A stretch of 64,000 nt of DNA from Platerodrilus igneus (Eukaryota; Arthropoda; Insecta; Coleoptera; Lycidae), in contig JARFIW010001082.1 in the NCBI GenBank assembly GCA_036346225.1, forward strand, positions 4,464,001 to 4,528,000, given 5' to 3'. Position numbers and translations under genes: made by a program. Every line of letters begins with the position of its first letter. The stretch's first letter is position 1. Under the pieces are notes generated by a model that had not been told where the DNA came from, ran no database searches, and worked only from the letters and a program-made list of their open reading frames with translations. This document shows positions 45,106-56,150 of the stretch, one piece after another.

Positions 45106-46315
45106 TATTCAATCTTAGACCTGCTAACTTCAATTCTAATAAAACTCTCTCTAAATGAGTGTAATGCTCCTTCTCTGTTTCACTAAAAATCAATATATCG
45201 TCTACATAGTGTATGCAAAAGTGCTCATATGCTCCTAAAATTGCCTGCATGGCTTTAATTAATGCTGCACTCGATGTCGACAAACCATACGGTACTACTT
45301 TAAAGTTGTACACTTTCCCTTCTACGGAAAACCCCGTATACCTTCTAGACTCCTTGTGTAAGGGAATTAGCCAGAACGAATTCTTTAAATCTAACTTACT
45401 AAATATAAATTTGCCACTTAATCTTGTCAAAAGTGTGTCCATAGACGGTGGACAATGAAATTGTGGTTTCGTCCTCTGATTTATCTTCCTAGCATCCAGA
45501 CATAAACGAATACTATTATCCTTTTTCTTAACCACAACTAATGGATTTATAAAATGCGTATTTGAAAACTCAATTATGCCATCATTTAGCATCCTAGTCA
45601 ACTCCTGATTCACTTGCTCCCTATATGCTGCCGGTATTGGATATACTTTCGCATGAAATGGTTCAGAATTGTCTACTTCTAAAACATGTTCATAATTTAA
45701 CGCTGTGCTTGCCTCTACTCCTACTAACTCTGAATGTTTCTGTAATAAATTTTGTACCTCTCCTAACTTTTCTTCTGGGCACTTATTGGTGTCGATCTCT
45801 CTCACTTCTTCATCATCTCCCTCTATACTATTAATACATAACCCCATGTCATCTTTCGTGACATCATAACTTGCCTTCCAGGGCAATATCCTATCCCTAA
45901 TCCTAACTATTTTCCTCTCCATATCTATTATAACCCCTAACTTCATCATGCAATCGACCCCTAATATCCCTTTAAACTTTAACCCAGGTACAATTATAAA
46001 TTCTTGTTCACAGCTTACTGAACCTAACTCTACCTTCAAATTAACTACGCTATTTACAACAGCAAATCGTTTTTTATTCGGCGCAACCAGGTGACTTCTT
46101 TTTATTGGCATTATCCTATCACACACTTTATTTTTAATTTCATTGACGAATTCCTCCGATACCAAACTCGCCTCAGCTCCTGAATCTAATAAAGCTCCTA
46201 AATTTTTCTCAAAAATTTTAATTTCAATTATGGACAAACAAAATTTTTCTACTATTTCTGGCTCAATTTCTTCTTCAATTTTTAAAAATTCCTTCGGATG
46301 TTCATACTTGTACAC
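45044..46315 (-). pseudogene. pol: Protease and reverse transcriptase of retrotransposon C
   Basis: 423 codons. Protease active site LLDSGAEASLV is near residue 42. The reverse transcriptase has NPLVVVKKKDNSIRLCLDAR, KLDLKNSFWLIPLHKE, FKVVPYGLSTSSAAL and HYVDDILIFS (about 45190-45220). Frame is lost shortly after the last motif. Protein is about 55% identical by eye to that of element A and much closer to B. Confidence 0.85.
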
Positions 46316-46341
46316 AGTGATGTCTATTGGTTTGTCCGTCT

Positions 46342-47745
46342 TTAAAAATCCTGTCCAAGTCTGTTTTTCTTACTCGGTCCTGGTCTAGCCGTCACCTCAG
46401 CGTATGTCCTCGGCGTTTCCACTCGTTCCGCGTTCGTATTAGCAGTCCCCCTCATGTCCGGTGAACTGTTTTGTCTGGTAGGTCCCGGTCTCGGTGCAGG
46501 TCCCATTCCTAAACTATTACTTCTAAAGTATGGCCGTCGCTGTTCCCAATTCTGCCGCTGGTATCCGTAACTATTCCCCCGTCTAGCGTAGTTGTCCCGT
46601 CTATTGTCGAACCTAACTGTGTTGATCTGTCTTTCCCTATGTTCCCGAGTTCGTACACTACTTACGTCGTCGTACCTCTGCAGGTATTCTAAAAACATTT
46701 CTCTGTCCACTATGTTCTGTAGTGCAACGTGTTGTCTTACCTCAACCTCAAAGTGTCGCGATAAATACTTGATAATTTGTCGGTCCGTCAGTGGTGGGTT
46801 CAGTTGCTTTGCTATGCTACACTTTCGTATAGCAAATTGCTCCCTACTTCCTGAAAATTCTCCCTTAAATTTCCCTGTGATTAAGTCGTCTCGTACCTGG
46901 TCTTGTCTGTGATCACTCCAGTAGTGCTTTAAAAATCTGTCTTCAAAGTCAGTGTAGGTGTCAATTTCCTGTCCTATTAAATTGTACCAAGCTTCAGCAT
47001 AGTCTTTTAGTAAAGCTTTTACAATATTTAATTTGGCCTGTTCGCCGTATACGTTATTTATTAACCCTCTAACATTATTAATAAATATTTGCGGGTTTAC
47101 TCTACTATCCCCATAAAATTTCATTTGTTGCTCTAAAGAAACATCTCATGTTACAAACCTTGGACCATCCCCCACTAAAGTCGCTACATTATGCTTAATC
47201 CCGGTCACTTCTCTCTCAACCCGACCTAACTGATCCTTACACGAGTCCGTTACCTCAGTCATTTTCGCATTAATCTCATCCTCACAGAAAATCCTTACAT
47301 CAGTCCTTAATTGTCCCATTTCCAAATTTAAACCTCTAATATCGCGCTCATTTTTATCAACCCTATTTTCAACTTCCCCCATTTTCACCGTCAAGTTATT
47401 TTTGAACTCTGAAAATTCTTTCGTCGAATTATCGATTTTCAGACTAATTTGCTCAAACTTTTTGTTCGATTCCGCACTCATTTCTCTAATCTCTTCAAAT
47501 TTTTTGTTCGATTTCGCACTCATCTGCTCCAATTTTCGATTTGAGTCCTCTCTAACCCCGCTTAACGTCTCATTCATTCTTTCGAGCATCTTCATTATCA
47601 TCTCGTTTCCTTGATCTCCTGACTCCGTCCTCGACTAATCCCTACTGCTTCCAGCTTCTTCCATTTTCGAATTTTTGTCACACAAAGCACTACCGTCACT
47701 TCCAATTTCCACTCTTTGACTCCTTAACTACTCCTTTCTCTGCAT
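46342..47745 (-). pseudogene. gag: Gag of retrotransposon C
   Basis: Start MQRKE at 47745. In-frame stops occur at the next codon, in the SSRD/SRTE stretch near 47635, and between FVT and DVSLEQQ near 47143. Otherwise one frame: a coiled-coil region with repeated SNKKFEQI/SNRKLEQM, capsid-like MKFYGDSRVNPQIF, ALLKDYAEAWYNLI and PPLTDRQIIKYLSRHFE, and a basic tail ending SKKNRLGQDF. No CCHC knuckle. Confidence 0.75.
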
Positions 47746-47891
47746 ACGTTCAAATCACTCTCACACACACTAAAATACTCTTAAATTTATACAAAAACAG
47801 AAACTCTATCTCTCAGATCGCCAGTTTCCTGGAATAAAATCACTAAGATTTTACTTGGAACTCGAGCCTCACTTTTGGGTCGCCAAAATTA

Positions 47892-49878
47892 TGCCGTGAA
47901 ACTCTGGTAAAATCCTCACCAACAAAAATATATTCGAAAATTTTATTAAATTTTCAAATTTGAAAATAGAAAAATTTCCAAAAATTTAAATAAGTCAAAA
48001 AAAAAATTGCTTACCCGTTTTCCTCTCTTCCTCGGTTGAATGGCCTTCTTCAACTGCTTCCGGCTAGCTCATTTGGACCTCCTTTTGGATAGCTATATTC
48101 ATTCATAAATCCTATCATTCACGCACACTCCCAATAAAACCACAAAATACAACAAACATACAATCTTTTATTTATTCCTATTTACAAATGCAATTCATTA
48201 TTATTTTATAGTTCACGTCACACTTCAGTAAATTTTATTTTGTAATGTCCTTTATTTAATTTTAAAATCATCAAACACATAAAAAGTACTCGGAGTAAAT
48301 GGACTTTGAATAATACCTTTTCTAAGATTCCTTCATTATAATTTATTTATTTATTTTAATACTCTAAGTAAACTGTGGGGTATGGTGAGCTCATAATAAC
48401 CCAATTAATGTATGCCCTTCAACTTTGCATACTCTAAAACAAACAAAAAATAAAGCCATGTACTCTTCACAAAATTTCACGTTCTGATGGAACGTTTAAA
48501 AGCTTTCTAGACACCTTCAATTTCTAGTTGAATACCATAATAAAGTTATTTACACATATTCTGTTCAATACGTAAATAATTCACACTACCTTGAAAAACA
48601 CTCTCATACGCCACCCCAATGTTTACAGTTTATAGGAATCACAAATTTAAATCGTTACCTGGAATTTCTAGAAGATCTTCGCTCTGTAGATGATGCCATG
48701 TAAATTTCTATCTGGTCGGCAGGACGTTTCTCTCAATTACTAGACGACTTCCATTTCAGTTGATCCGCCAACGCCTCCTTCTCGGTGTAACCAAATTCCA
48801 AATTTTATTTAATAATTATTTATGTTATTTAATGTCCCGACACGAGTTGATAAAATTATGGGTGATACCTCAATAAAATAATCTCGGCACATGACCCGCG
48901 TTTTTAATTAATTTATAGGCTACCACTAAGCAATACACTTTAAATTATTTGTTAATACTTACAACTCGTTAACTTTCATACGTGCTTTTGGGACGATCGA
49001 AATAATAAGGCAAGAAGTTAAGACAAGAGAGCGAGTCCTAGTTCTCTAGAGTATTTATTTCTTTCGACTGTAACCTCTCCAGGCCCCCAGTTATCCGAAA
49101 TCCCGCTCACAACAACACATTCTCACAATTTTGCACCCAACCCCAATTTTAAATCTGCAAAATTCAATACATCGTTATAAAATTTTAAGAAACTCACGCT
49201 ACACTATCCTCGTGTCTATATCAAGTTGAACTAAGATATCGACCAATCGTAGACTTAATGACGTTTCTCAAATCCCTCCTCTACTATTGTGGTCGCATGC
49301 TTATACGTTTTCTACGTCTCAGTCTAACCTTGCTTGAGTGGTTGAAAAATAGATATCCTTGTTTGTTCACTGTTTACACACGTGGACTGTCTGCGTGCGT
49401 TAAATAACCCCTTCATTAGCGACGGTTTATCCGATATTCTCTGTAACCATTTGTTATCTACACAAGTTAAGCAGAACTTGACCTTTATAAAAATACGCAG
49501 GTGTTCAATCGTAACATTTTAAATAACACTTCTCCGAGTTGGATATTCCACGTATTTTAACCCTCTTGATATATTTGTACGTTAGCAACGCGTCTCATCT
49601 TTGGTATTATTGGGTTTTTAAATGCTTTTATGCATATTATACCTCAATAATCGTTCAATTGAATTCAAATTAATTAATAAATTAATGGCTTTGGCTTTTA
49701 CCATTTAATTTCTTTGCAAACCTACTTAAATTTCATTAATTATTTATAAAATTTCGTTAATACCAGATACTTAAAAATGAATTAACTGATATAACCTTCG
49801 CACGTAATTTCTGGTTGTTCCTTTATACAGGGTGTTTTGAAACTTCGTTTATATTTATTTTTGATCTTTTAAAACCAC

Positions 49879-49881
<3 letters not shown>
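47892..49881 (-). repeat. 5' LTR of retrotransposon C
   Basis: See 40412-42426. The primer-binding site TGGCGACCCAAAAGTGAG (minus, from 47885) follows within 7 bp of the LTR end. Confidence 0.75.

Positions 49882-49918
<37 letters not shown>
49882..49918. repeat. (TA)n microsatellite at the inner edge of the right TIR
   Basis: Directly visible. It separates LTR element C from the Polinton TIR. Confidence 0.9.
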
Positions 49919-49922
<4 letters not shown>

Positions 49923-50700
49923 TTTATAAATTACAATAAAGAAAAATACATTGTGTGTTTCATTTCACATTACTCCCGATTTAACAACTACGTAATCTCA
50001 GTTTACAGAACGGTGTAAAACAATTTTTGACTTTTAATCTGAGTGCATATTTCGAATAGATGCTCTCTTTTTTTGCGATTAAAGTTAGAAATGCATTTCA
50101 AATAGATGCTTTCATATTTTTTGCAATTGAAATTAGAAATGCATGTGTTTTAAAGTTGCAGAGTTGCCTTCAGTACGTAACTATGGAAATGCAAATGCTG
50201 AAGAAGCATTAGACTAGACTATCGTTGACAAGAAAAAAAGCTGTCTGACATTGGTTGAATTTTCTGCTGTTCTTGTTGTTTAATATCTTCATATATACTC
50301 AAAATATGTGTGTGATAATCGCTCAATCTTTATTGAAAAACTTTTTTGGAAACTTTTTTAAAATTGCCCTTGTCAGGAAAGAATAATGATAGGGGTTAGG
50401 TTAAAATTATTGAGTAGTTTATAGTCAATCCAAATAAAGTGCTGGAAAAAATTGTTTACTCCGTAAGCAGATCCACCAATTGCAACGTTAGCATACATTT
50501 CAATAGATTTATTTCTAGTTTTTTGAAGTTGGAGTATTTCATAAATTTCCACGTTTATATATTTCTTGCAGGTAACTGAGTTCGCGATTTAATAACTTCT
50601 TTTCTAGACCCGTCACACATACTTCTTCACCGGGTCGGATAATTTGCTTCGGCTAACATTGTAGAATTATATTAAAATAAATAATACAGACAAAATCTTT

Positions 50701-51201
50701 TTATTGTTTTTTATTATTATCAAGCCATTCTTTTAATAACAAGATATTTTGTTTTGCATATTGCAGATTATTATTGCTGTGTCTACTACAATGGATGTTA
50801 TATTTTAAACGGTTGTTGATTTTTAACTCCGATAGCTTAGGACAACCTAGTGCAAGCATATCAGTTACAACGTATTGCATTAGGCAGGTTTCAATCAATT
50901 TCTTCTTTTCTAGACCCTTCACAAATACTTCTTCACCGGGTCGGATAATTTGCTTCAAATAAAGCGCTATATATGATAACACCATTCCAGCCGTTGAAGA
51001 TTCATCCCAAGAAAGACCATGAATATTCCTTGTCACCCAGTCGTTATGTTTTATTTGATCTTGGCTCAAACAACTAGACTGCATTTGCAGTTTAAAAATT
51101 TAATGCCAAACAACACTTTCCAACAAGTCCAAAACCGCAATTTCTTTGCACACAAACTCGTTTTTCTTGTATTTAAATCCCTGAATACCAATTATATACA
51201 T
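50701..51201 (-). pseudogene. DnaQ/Maelstrom-like nuclease-fold protein, right-TIR copy
   Basis: Reads from an ATG at 51201: MYIIGIQGFKYKKNEFVCKE, then IAVLDLLE, a single TAA after VVWH, then WVTRNIHGLSWDE, VFVKGLEKKKLIETCL, LALGCPKLSEL and a stop at 50701, 167 codons in all. It has full length, but motif-I Asp is Gly and the last Cys of the C/H/C set is Tyr. One nonsense codon is its only break, making it the best guide to the gene's extent. The gene reads inward from the element's right end, mirroring the left copy. Confidence 0.55.
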
Positions 51202-51421
51202 GTTTGTATGTAAATATATGCAGTAAACTTCGACTAATTAAATTAATTTTAGGAGCAATCTCGTTATATAGCAGATTACCACCATCTGCGTACTTTGCCA
51301 ACCCACTTTTCAACCTATCACAAGAATGAACACATTTTGAATTGAAACCGGCCCATGTGTATTTGCAGCCTCTAAACATAAATAAAAAACATAAATCAGA
51401 ATCCACTTTAATTAAATACAA
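51173..51421 (-). CDS. Small Cys-containing frame in right TIR
   Basis: An 82-codon mirror of 15756-15989, open, with RGCKYTWAGFNSKCVHSC conserved. Function unknown; it may not be a gene. Confidence 0.3.
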   Translation of the reverse strand: MYLIKVDSDLCFLFMFRGCKYTWAGFNSKCVHSCDRLKSGLAKYADGGNLLYNEIAPKINLISRSLLHIFTYKHVYNWYSGI

Positions 51422-51460
51422 TGGAGTTGAATGCGATATTTTGCATCTGGCATACGTTAT

Positions 51461-52140
51461 AACTTCTCGCTAGAAAACCAAATTCAAAACATCTACACAC
51501 ATTTTCTCTGCACTTACATTTTTTAACATACGTGTGTTTTGAAGTATGTATGTTCCATTGAAAGTAATATAAAGCCGGTCTGACTTCAAAACATGCTCAC
51601 AAGTATTTTACATTAAAAGTATATAAGGCCGATCCTAATTCAAAACGGTGCACGTGTAACTTCTCGCTAGAAAACCGAATTCAAAACAGCTACACACATT
51701 TTTCTCTGCACTTACATTTTTCAACATACGTGTGTTTTGAAGTATGTTTTATTGAAAGTAATATAAAACCGATCCTAATTCAAAACGTGCCCACAAGTAT
51801 TTTACATTTGAAAGTATATAAGAATTCATGTTTTCACATTTTACATTAAAAGTATATAACGCCTATCCTAATTCAAAACGGTGCACGTGTAACTTCTCGC
51901 TAGAAAACCGAATTCAAAACAGCTACGCACATTTTTCGCTGCACTTACATTTTTCAACACACGTGTGTTTTGAAGTATGTTTCATTGAAAGTAATATAAA
52001 GCCGATCCTAATTCAAAACGTGCCTACAAGTATTTTACATTGAAAGTATATAAGAATTCATGTTTTCACAACTATTTTACATTGAAATGTTTTCGCAACT
52101 ATTTTACATTGAAATTATATAGGGCCGATCCTAATTCAAA
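51461..52140. repeat. Tandem repeats of about 200-230 bp in the right TIR
   Basis: The word AACTTCTCGCTAGAAAACC starts units at 51461, 51658 and 51891, each followed by TTCAAAAC words, a CACGTGTGTTTTGAAGTATG stretch and AAGTATATAA. The left TIR has essentially one unit. Confidence 0.8.
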
Positions 52141-52216
52141 ACGGTGCACGTGTATTTTACATATGGAAAATACGTCTGAACACGTTTTGAATTAGGACCG
52201 GCCTTACCCCACTACT

Positions 52217-52222
52217 AACGTT
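52217..52222. repeat. 6-bp target-site duplication, right copy (AACGTT)
   Basis: Pairs with 15451-15456. Confidence 0.85.
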
Positions 52223-52496
52223 TTACTGTTTAGTCCCACATCCGCTGGTGTTGATGACTTGAAAGTAATTGAATTCTTTAGTTTCCGCAGCTGACTAGCG
52301 ATGTCATTATTCACTTTTTCTCTGTTTCACATTTATTTTTGTTGTTTTTAAGATATGATTTAAATGAAAATACCAATGTTATTTAAACGCAATAGTGTTG
52401 AACACTATTATGCATAAAATGAAAATTACACAGGTTGCTTCGATAATAAAGTGTACGTTTCAAGTTACTTTTTCCCCTTTTCTTTAGCTGATCTTC

Positions 52497-52658
52497 GACT
52501 ATGTTGGCATGGTATTCATTTTTTGCTTTCCTTCCCTTGTTACCGTAATCGAGCAAAAATGATTTCGTTATTTTCCTACTATGTTGGCGTGGTATTCACT
52601 TTCTTTACTCTCCTTCCCTTGATACCGTAATCGAGCGAGACTGAATTCGTTATTTTCT
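52497..52658. repeat. Two tandem 81-bp units
   Basis: ACTATGTTGGC(A/G)TGGTATTCA begins both units, at 52497 and 52578. Each has CCTTCCCTTG(T/A)TACCGTAATCGAGC. About 85% alike. Non-coding. Confidence 0.75.
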
Positions 52659-52735
52659 TACTGGCCCTTTCGTCTTACAGTTAACAATACTATAGATGAT
52701 ATAATAATTTGATTTATCATTCGCGCTAATAAATT

Positions 52736-52789
52736 ATGTTAGTACGAACTGGACTAAGCTTTAGCTTAGTCCAGTTCGTACTAACATAG
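52736..52789. repeat. Perfect 26-bp hairpin with 2-nt loop
   Basis: TATGTTAGTACGAACTGGAC...AGCT, TT, then the exact inverse. Isolated in non-coding flank DNA. Confidence 0.9.
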
Positions 52790-55087
52790 ATTATCACAGA
52801 AAAGAAAATGAAATGTTTCGCCACGTATTATGCCACATAAAATAAAAAACCTATATTTCCGCTTAAACTGCAGAAATGTTAGCTATCCCAGCGTCTAATC
52901 CTGCAAGATGTATTATAGCAACTGCGAAGTTGTAAAGAACGATAACACGTTTAACGATCTAGTAAATTAGACAACATGCCCGCGATAACAAACTTACGGA
53001 TAAGCATTTTTGTTCATTCTTAAGCTAAACCAATTGAGGAACTGTTTTTACGACTTAATAAATTAAAACTGGCAGCTAATTACGATGATGAAAAATGGCA
53101 ATTAATAAGATTTTCAACGAAATTGTGCCAGCCTGTATGAATCAGATCAACGAGAAAATTATAGATCTTTTCAAAGTTTATGACGTAAAAAAATTGATGA
53201 TATATAAGCCTGTAAATAATCGGAACGAGGATCATTGACCAACTGCTTTATGTCGGTGAATTACGGGCGATATTTCTGCCAATAAATAAATGTTTGCCAA
53301 GAACAACATACTTTAGAGTTATACAATATAACAAACGACGTCTAAAATAAAATTATATTAAAATATGAACAACTCGGATTGGAAGTAAAATACCGCAGTC
53401 AGTTATAATAAATAATAAACGGGTACGATAAACTTAAATAGAACAATACGACGTGAGAAAGCATAATATGGTTTTCATATACATTTAAGTAGACAAATAT
53501 GACATGTAAAGGCATGCTATGGTTCTCAATGCATCTATTAGTAAAATGCTTTTAAAAATCCAAAAACATGGAAATTTTATTAAAAATTTTAACCAGGAAC
53601 GCACGCATATCTTTGTTTAGATCTTTTGGAGGATATTTGCTTGCCCTATTGATTTTAAGTAGGTTAACTTGTATGAGTATGAAGCAATTTTTTTGTTGGA
53701 AGGAAAAACTTACTAGTTGAAACAAATTGCGCAGGCTTCATTTGTATAAACCTAGAAAATGCGAAAAAAACCTAAATTATATAGTCATTTGTTTGCATAT
53801 TGCCTTCATATTTAATAACTAAAAGAACGTATTTTAAACAAAATTAGGTTTAATGCACAAAGCAATATTTAGAAAGAATTTTCATATATATTTAATAACA
53901 AAAGACCTTATTTCTACCTGACCGCGTTAATTTTAATTCATTTCGATATTTATAATTGTTAAATTTCAAGACGAATCGTATATCGAATATTAAAGTCCAA
54001 TACAAACAAATGGTTCATAAGAATAACATTGGGCATCAATAACGTTCGAGAGCAACGGGACCATTCGAGAAAGAATGATGTAAGAGGTAGGATTATTTAT
54101 TTCAAAACAGATGCACGATGCATGAAATCGATCAGCGCATGTGGAAATGCCGTCTGAATATGTTGATGTATATAGTTGAAATACTTTACGTAATTAATTT
54201 CAAGCGTAAAAGAGACATTATTTACCAGTGAGTTGTTATTTAAAGTATATTACTTAAAAAGATGGAAATTCTAAAATTTAATAAAACAGTTTAAGAGTGG
54301 AGTACACTCATAAAACAAAAAAATTGTCTGAAATTTTAAAAAATTAAAGTTGTACCCCTTAAAAACATTTTAAGAAAAAATGCATCATTGGTATTGATTA
54401 ATAAAAACTGGGTAATCGTGGTAATTTTAAAAATAGCCACAAAAGTGTACTTGGACGTTTTAAAGGAGCTTAGAAACATGTTAATCGTGTGTTATTTCAT
54501 AAAAGATTTTATTGGGTTTAGACTTAAATCTTCATATTAGGTTTTGTAACCAAAGTCAACTAAAATAATTTAGTTGATGTTTCAAAGTCACGTAACAAAT
54601 TTGTGTTCACAAATGAAGAAAAATAACCACTGAATATTCAGCAGGTTTAATACGGGATCAAAGATGGTATTTAAATTATATCACTTTCAATAGGACTGAT
54701 TATTCACAAGGGATTGTAAATAAAAATACAATTTTAACTTGTGCAAATAGTAATTTTAATGATAACTAAACATTTATTGAGAAATAATTCTCATGTGTTT
54801 AAAATTTGTTTGCATGTGTGGTTTTGTAGAGAATAATTGTGAATTGTTTATTTAGAATGTTGTTTTGAGAAGGATATTTTAGACTCATTATATTTGTACT
54901 TGTCTTTCTTATTGGTGGTATTTGATTTTGGGTGTTCTGATATTTGATGATCCAGCTGCAATGCGTATACAGACGTTGAATTTGTATCACCATAGGTATT
55001 GGCGTGTAACATAGGAGTTTTTTAGAGCGTAGATCACAGTAGTTACTAGCGTCCAGCATAAGAGCTCTCAGAGCCAGAGTAATCATA

Positions 55088-55089
<2 letters not shown>
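52790..55089. other. Non-coding sequence, no recognised gene
   Basis: AT-rich with frequent stops. A 95-codon minus-strand frame (55086-54799) starting MITLALRALMLDASNYCDLR has no motif I can name. Confidence 0.45.

Positions 55090-55126
<37 letters not shown>
55090..55126. repeat. (TA)n microsatellite
   Basis: Directly visible. Confidence 0.9.
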
Positions 55127-55128
<2 letters not shown>

Positions 55129-55221
55129 ATATTAATTTTCTTGACCAATTATACTTTATATAATAAGGGTTTTTTTTATGTTTTGGGATATTTTAGGTCA
55201 AATAAAAACAATCGTCTTTAA

Positions 55222-55275
55222 ATTCCTCTAATTACTTGACGTTTCGGTCGGGTTTCTGACCTTAATCGTAAGTAT
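55222..55275 (-). ncRNA. Decayed hammerhead-like motif
   Basis: The minus strand reads ACTT, a damaged core ACGATTA, stem II GGTC-AGAAACCC-GACC, core GAAAC, GTC and AAGT, which re-pairs with ACTT. The arrangement is that of a Penelope-type mini-hammerhead, but the first core heptamer has lost key bases. Confidence 0.4.
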
Positions 55276-55288
55276 AGAAATATTTAAA

Positions 55289-55430
55289 TTAGAAATAGAC
55301 TATGACATATGATTTTACTAGATGACATACATCATGATGTATGTCATCTAGTAAAATCATATGTCATAGTTTATTTCTAATTCATCATGATGTATGTCAT
55401 CTAGTAAAATCATATGTCATAGTTTATTTC
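55289..55430. repeat. 46-bp-arm palindrome plus a third direct copy
   Basis: 55289-55334 and 55335-55380 are inverse copies with one mismatch and no loop (centre CATCA|TGATG). A third copy of the right arm follows at 55383-55428. Confidence 0.85.
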
Positions 55431-55531
55431 CTAGCTCGATTTGAAATGATATTTGTGTTTTGCATAAAAGTCTAAGTTATTATTTCATCGTATTAACTGT
55501 AATACGTTAGTATTTATCAACTTACCTTGTG

Positions 55532-55533
<2 letters not shown>
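55431..55533 (+). repeat. Inverse copy of the repeat at 9039-9142
   Basis: See 9039-9142. Confidence 0.65.
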
Positions 55534-55588
<55 letters not shown>

Positions 55589-55604
55589 TATATATTATAT
55601 ATTA
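55533..55604. repeat. (TA)n microsatellite with TTATA variants
   Basis: Directly visible. Confidence 0.9.
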
Positions 55605-56145
55605 TTTGCAGTCCGCAATAAGAAATAGTATATAAAGTAAGATGTATCTGTAAACAAACTCTTATGAAAATAATAAGAGCTATTGACAAATACAAATCGA
55701 ACTAGTAGTTATATATCCATTAACAAAACATTAGCTTTATTACTTGCAAATAAATTTTGCTGTAACATTCCGCAAATCTCAAAGGCTAGACGTACTTTTA
55801 TAGCCATCTATAGAATTTATTATGTAGTTTCGATTCAATTCTGTACTTCCACACTTAGTAGTGTTGGTGTTTTATCACCTGATGGCAGTTTTATTTACTT
55901 TTGCCATAGTACAGTGATTGTTTCGAAATTATATTATTATAATAGCTTCGATTACTTTATAGGGTTCTTGGAAACTATATCACTATGAGGAGGTTTAACA
56001 AGCCGAAACCGTCGGTCAGTGGATGTTTCCTCCCCTGTGAAGTAATAAAGCTAATGTTTTGTTAATGGCTATATAACTACTAGCCCGATTTGTATTGTCA
56101 ATAGCTCTTATTATTTTCATAAGAGTTTGTTTACAAATACATCTT

Positions 56146-56150
<5 letters not shown>
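55605..56150 (+). mobile_element. Larger relative of the 9.4-kb hammerhead hairpin element
   Basis: The outer parts (GCAGTCCGCAATAAGAAATAG to GTAAGATGTATCTG, and the inverse near 56100-56150) match 9389-9662. The inside has an extra 240 bp (55741-55980) absent from the shorter copy. It lies between TA tracts. A 101-codon frame across the insert (55683-55988) shows no recognisable domain. Confidence 0.55.
55981..56022 (+). ncRNA. Degenerate hammerhead ribozyme
   Basis: Has AACAAGCCGAAACC, stem III ACC-GTC-GGT, cleavage C and AGTGG as in the intact copy at 9559-9599. The first core block CTGATGA is damaged (CACTATGAGGAGG), so cleavage is not expected. Confidence 0.55.

Larger units (their letters stand above)
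40412..49881 (-). mobile_element. Ty3/gypsy-type retrotransposon C
   Basis: A 9.5-kb minus-strand element with 2.0-kb LTRs, primer-binding site TGGCGACCC at 47885, gag and a near-complete pol. Several point stops and shifts inactivate it. It is the most complete member of the B/C group and shows what B has lost. It lies between a TA tract and the TA tract at the right TIR. Confidence 0.85.
15457..52216. mobile_element. 36.8-kb Polinton/Maverick-type locus with nested retrotransposons
   Basis: The ends are AGTAGTGGGGTAAGGCC and its exact inverse, flanked by AACGTT on both sides. The inverted repeats extend about 2.2 kb inward. An integrase C-terminus with chromodomain and polymerase C-terminal tails lie inside, supporting the Polinton class. 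Capsid, penton, protease, ATPase and polymerase active-site regions were not found. Most of the interior is one LTR remnant, a palindromic Polinton-derived block and three gypsy-type elements. Both TIRs stop at (TA)n tracts. Confidence 0.75.
49919..52216. repeat. Right terminal inverted repeat of the large Polinton locus
   Basis: Inverse of 15457-17631 but about 120 bp longer, because its terminal portion carries extra tandem repeat units (51461-52140). It ends TTACCCCACTACT before AACGTT. Confidence 0.8.

Noticed and set aside
54799..55086. 95-codon minus-strand frame next to a TA tract
   Set aside because: Sequence looks partly protein-like but contains no motif I can name and no second copy in the window.
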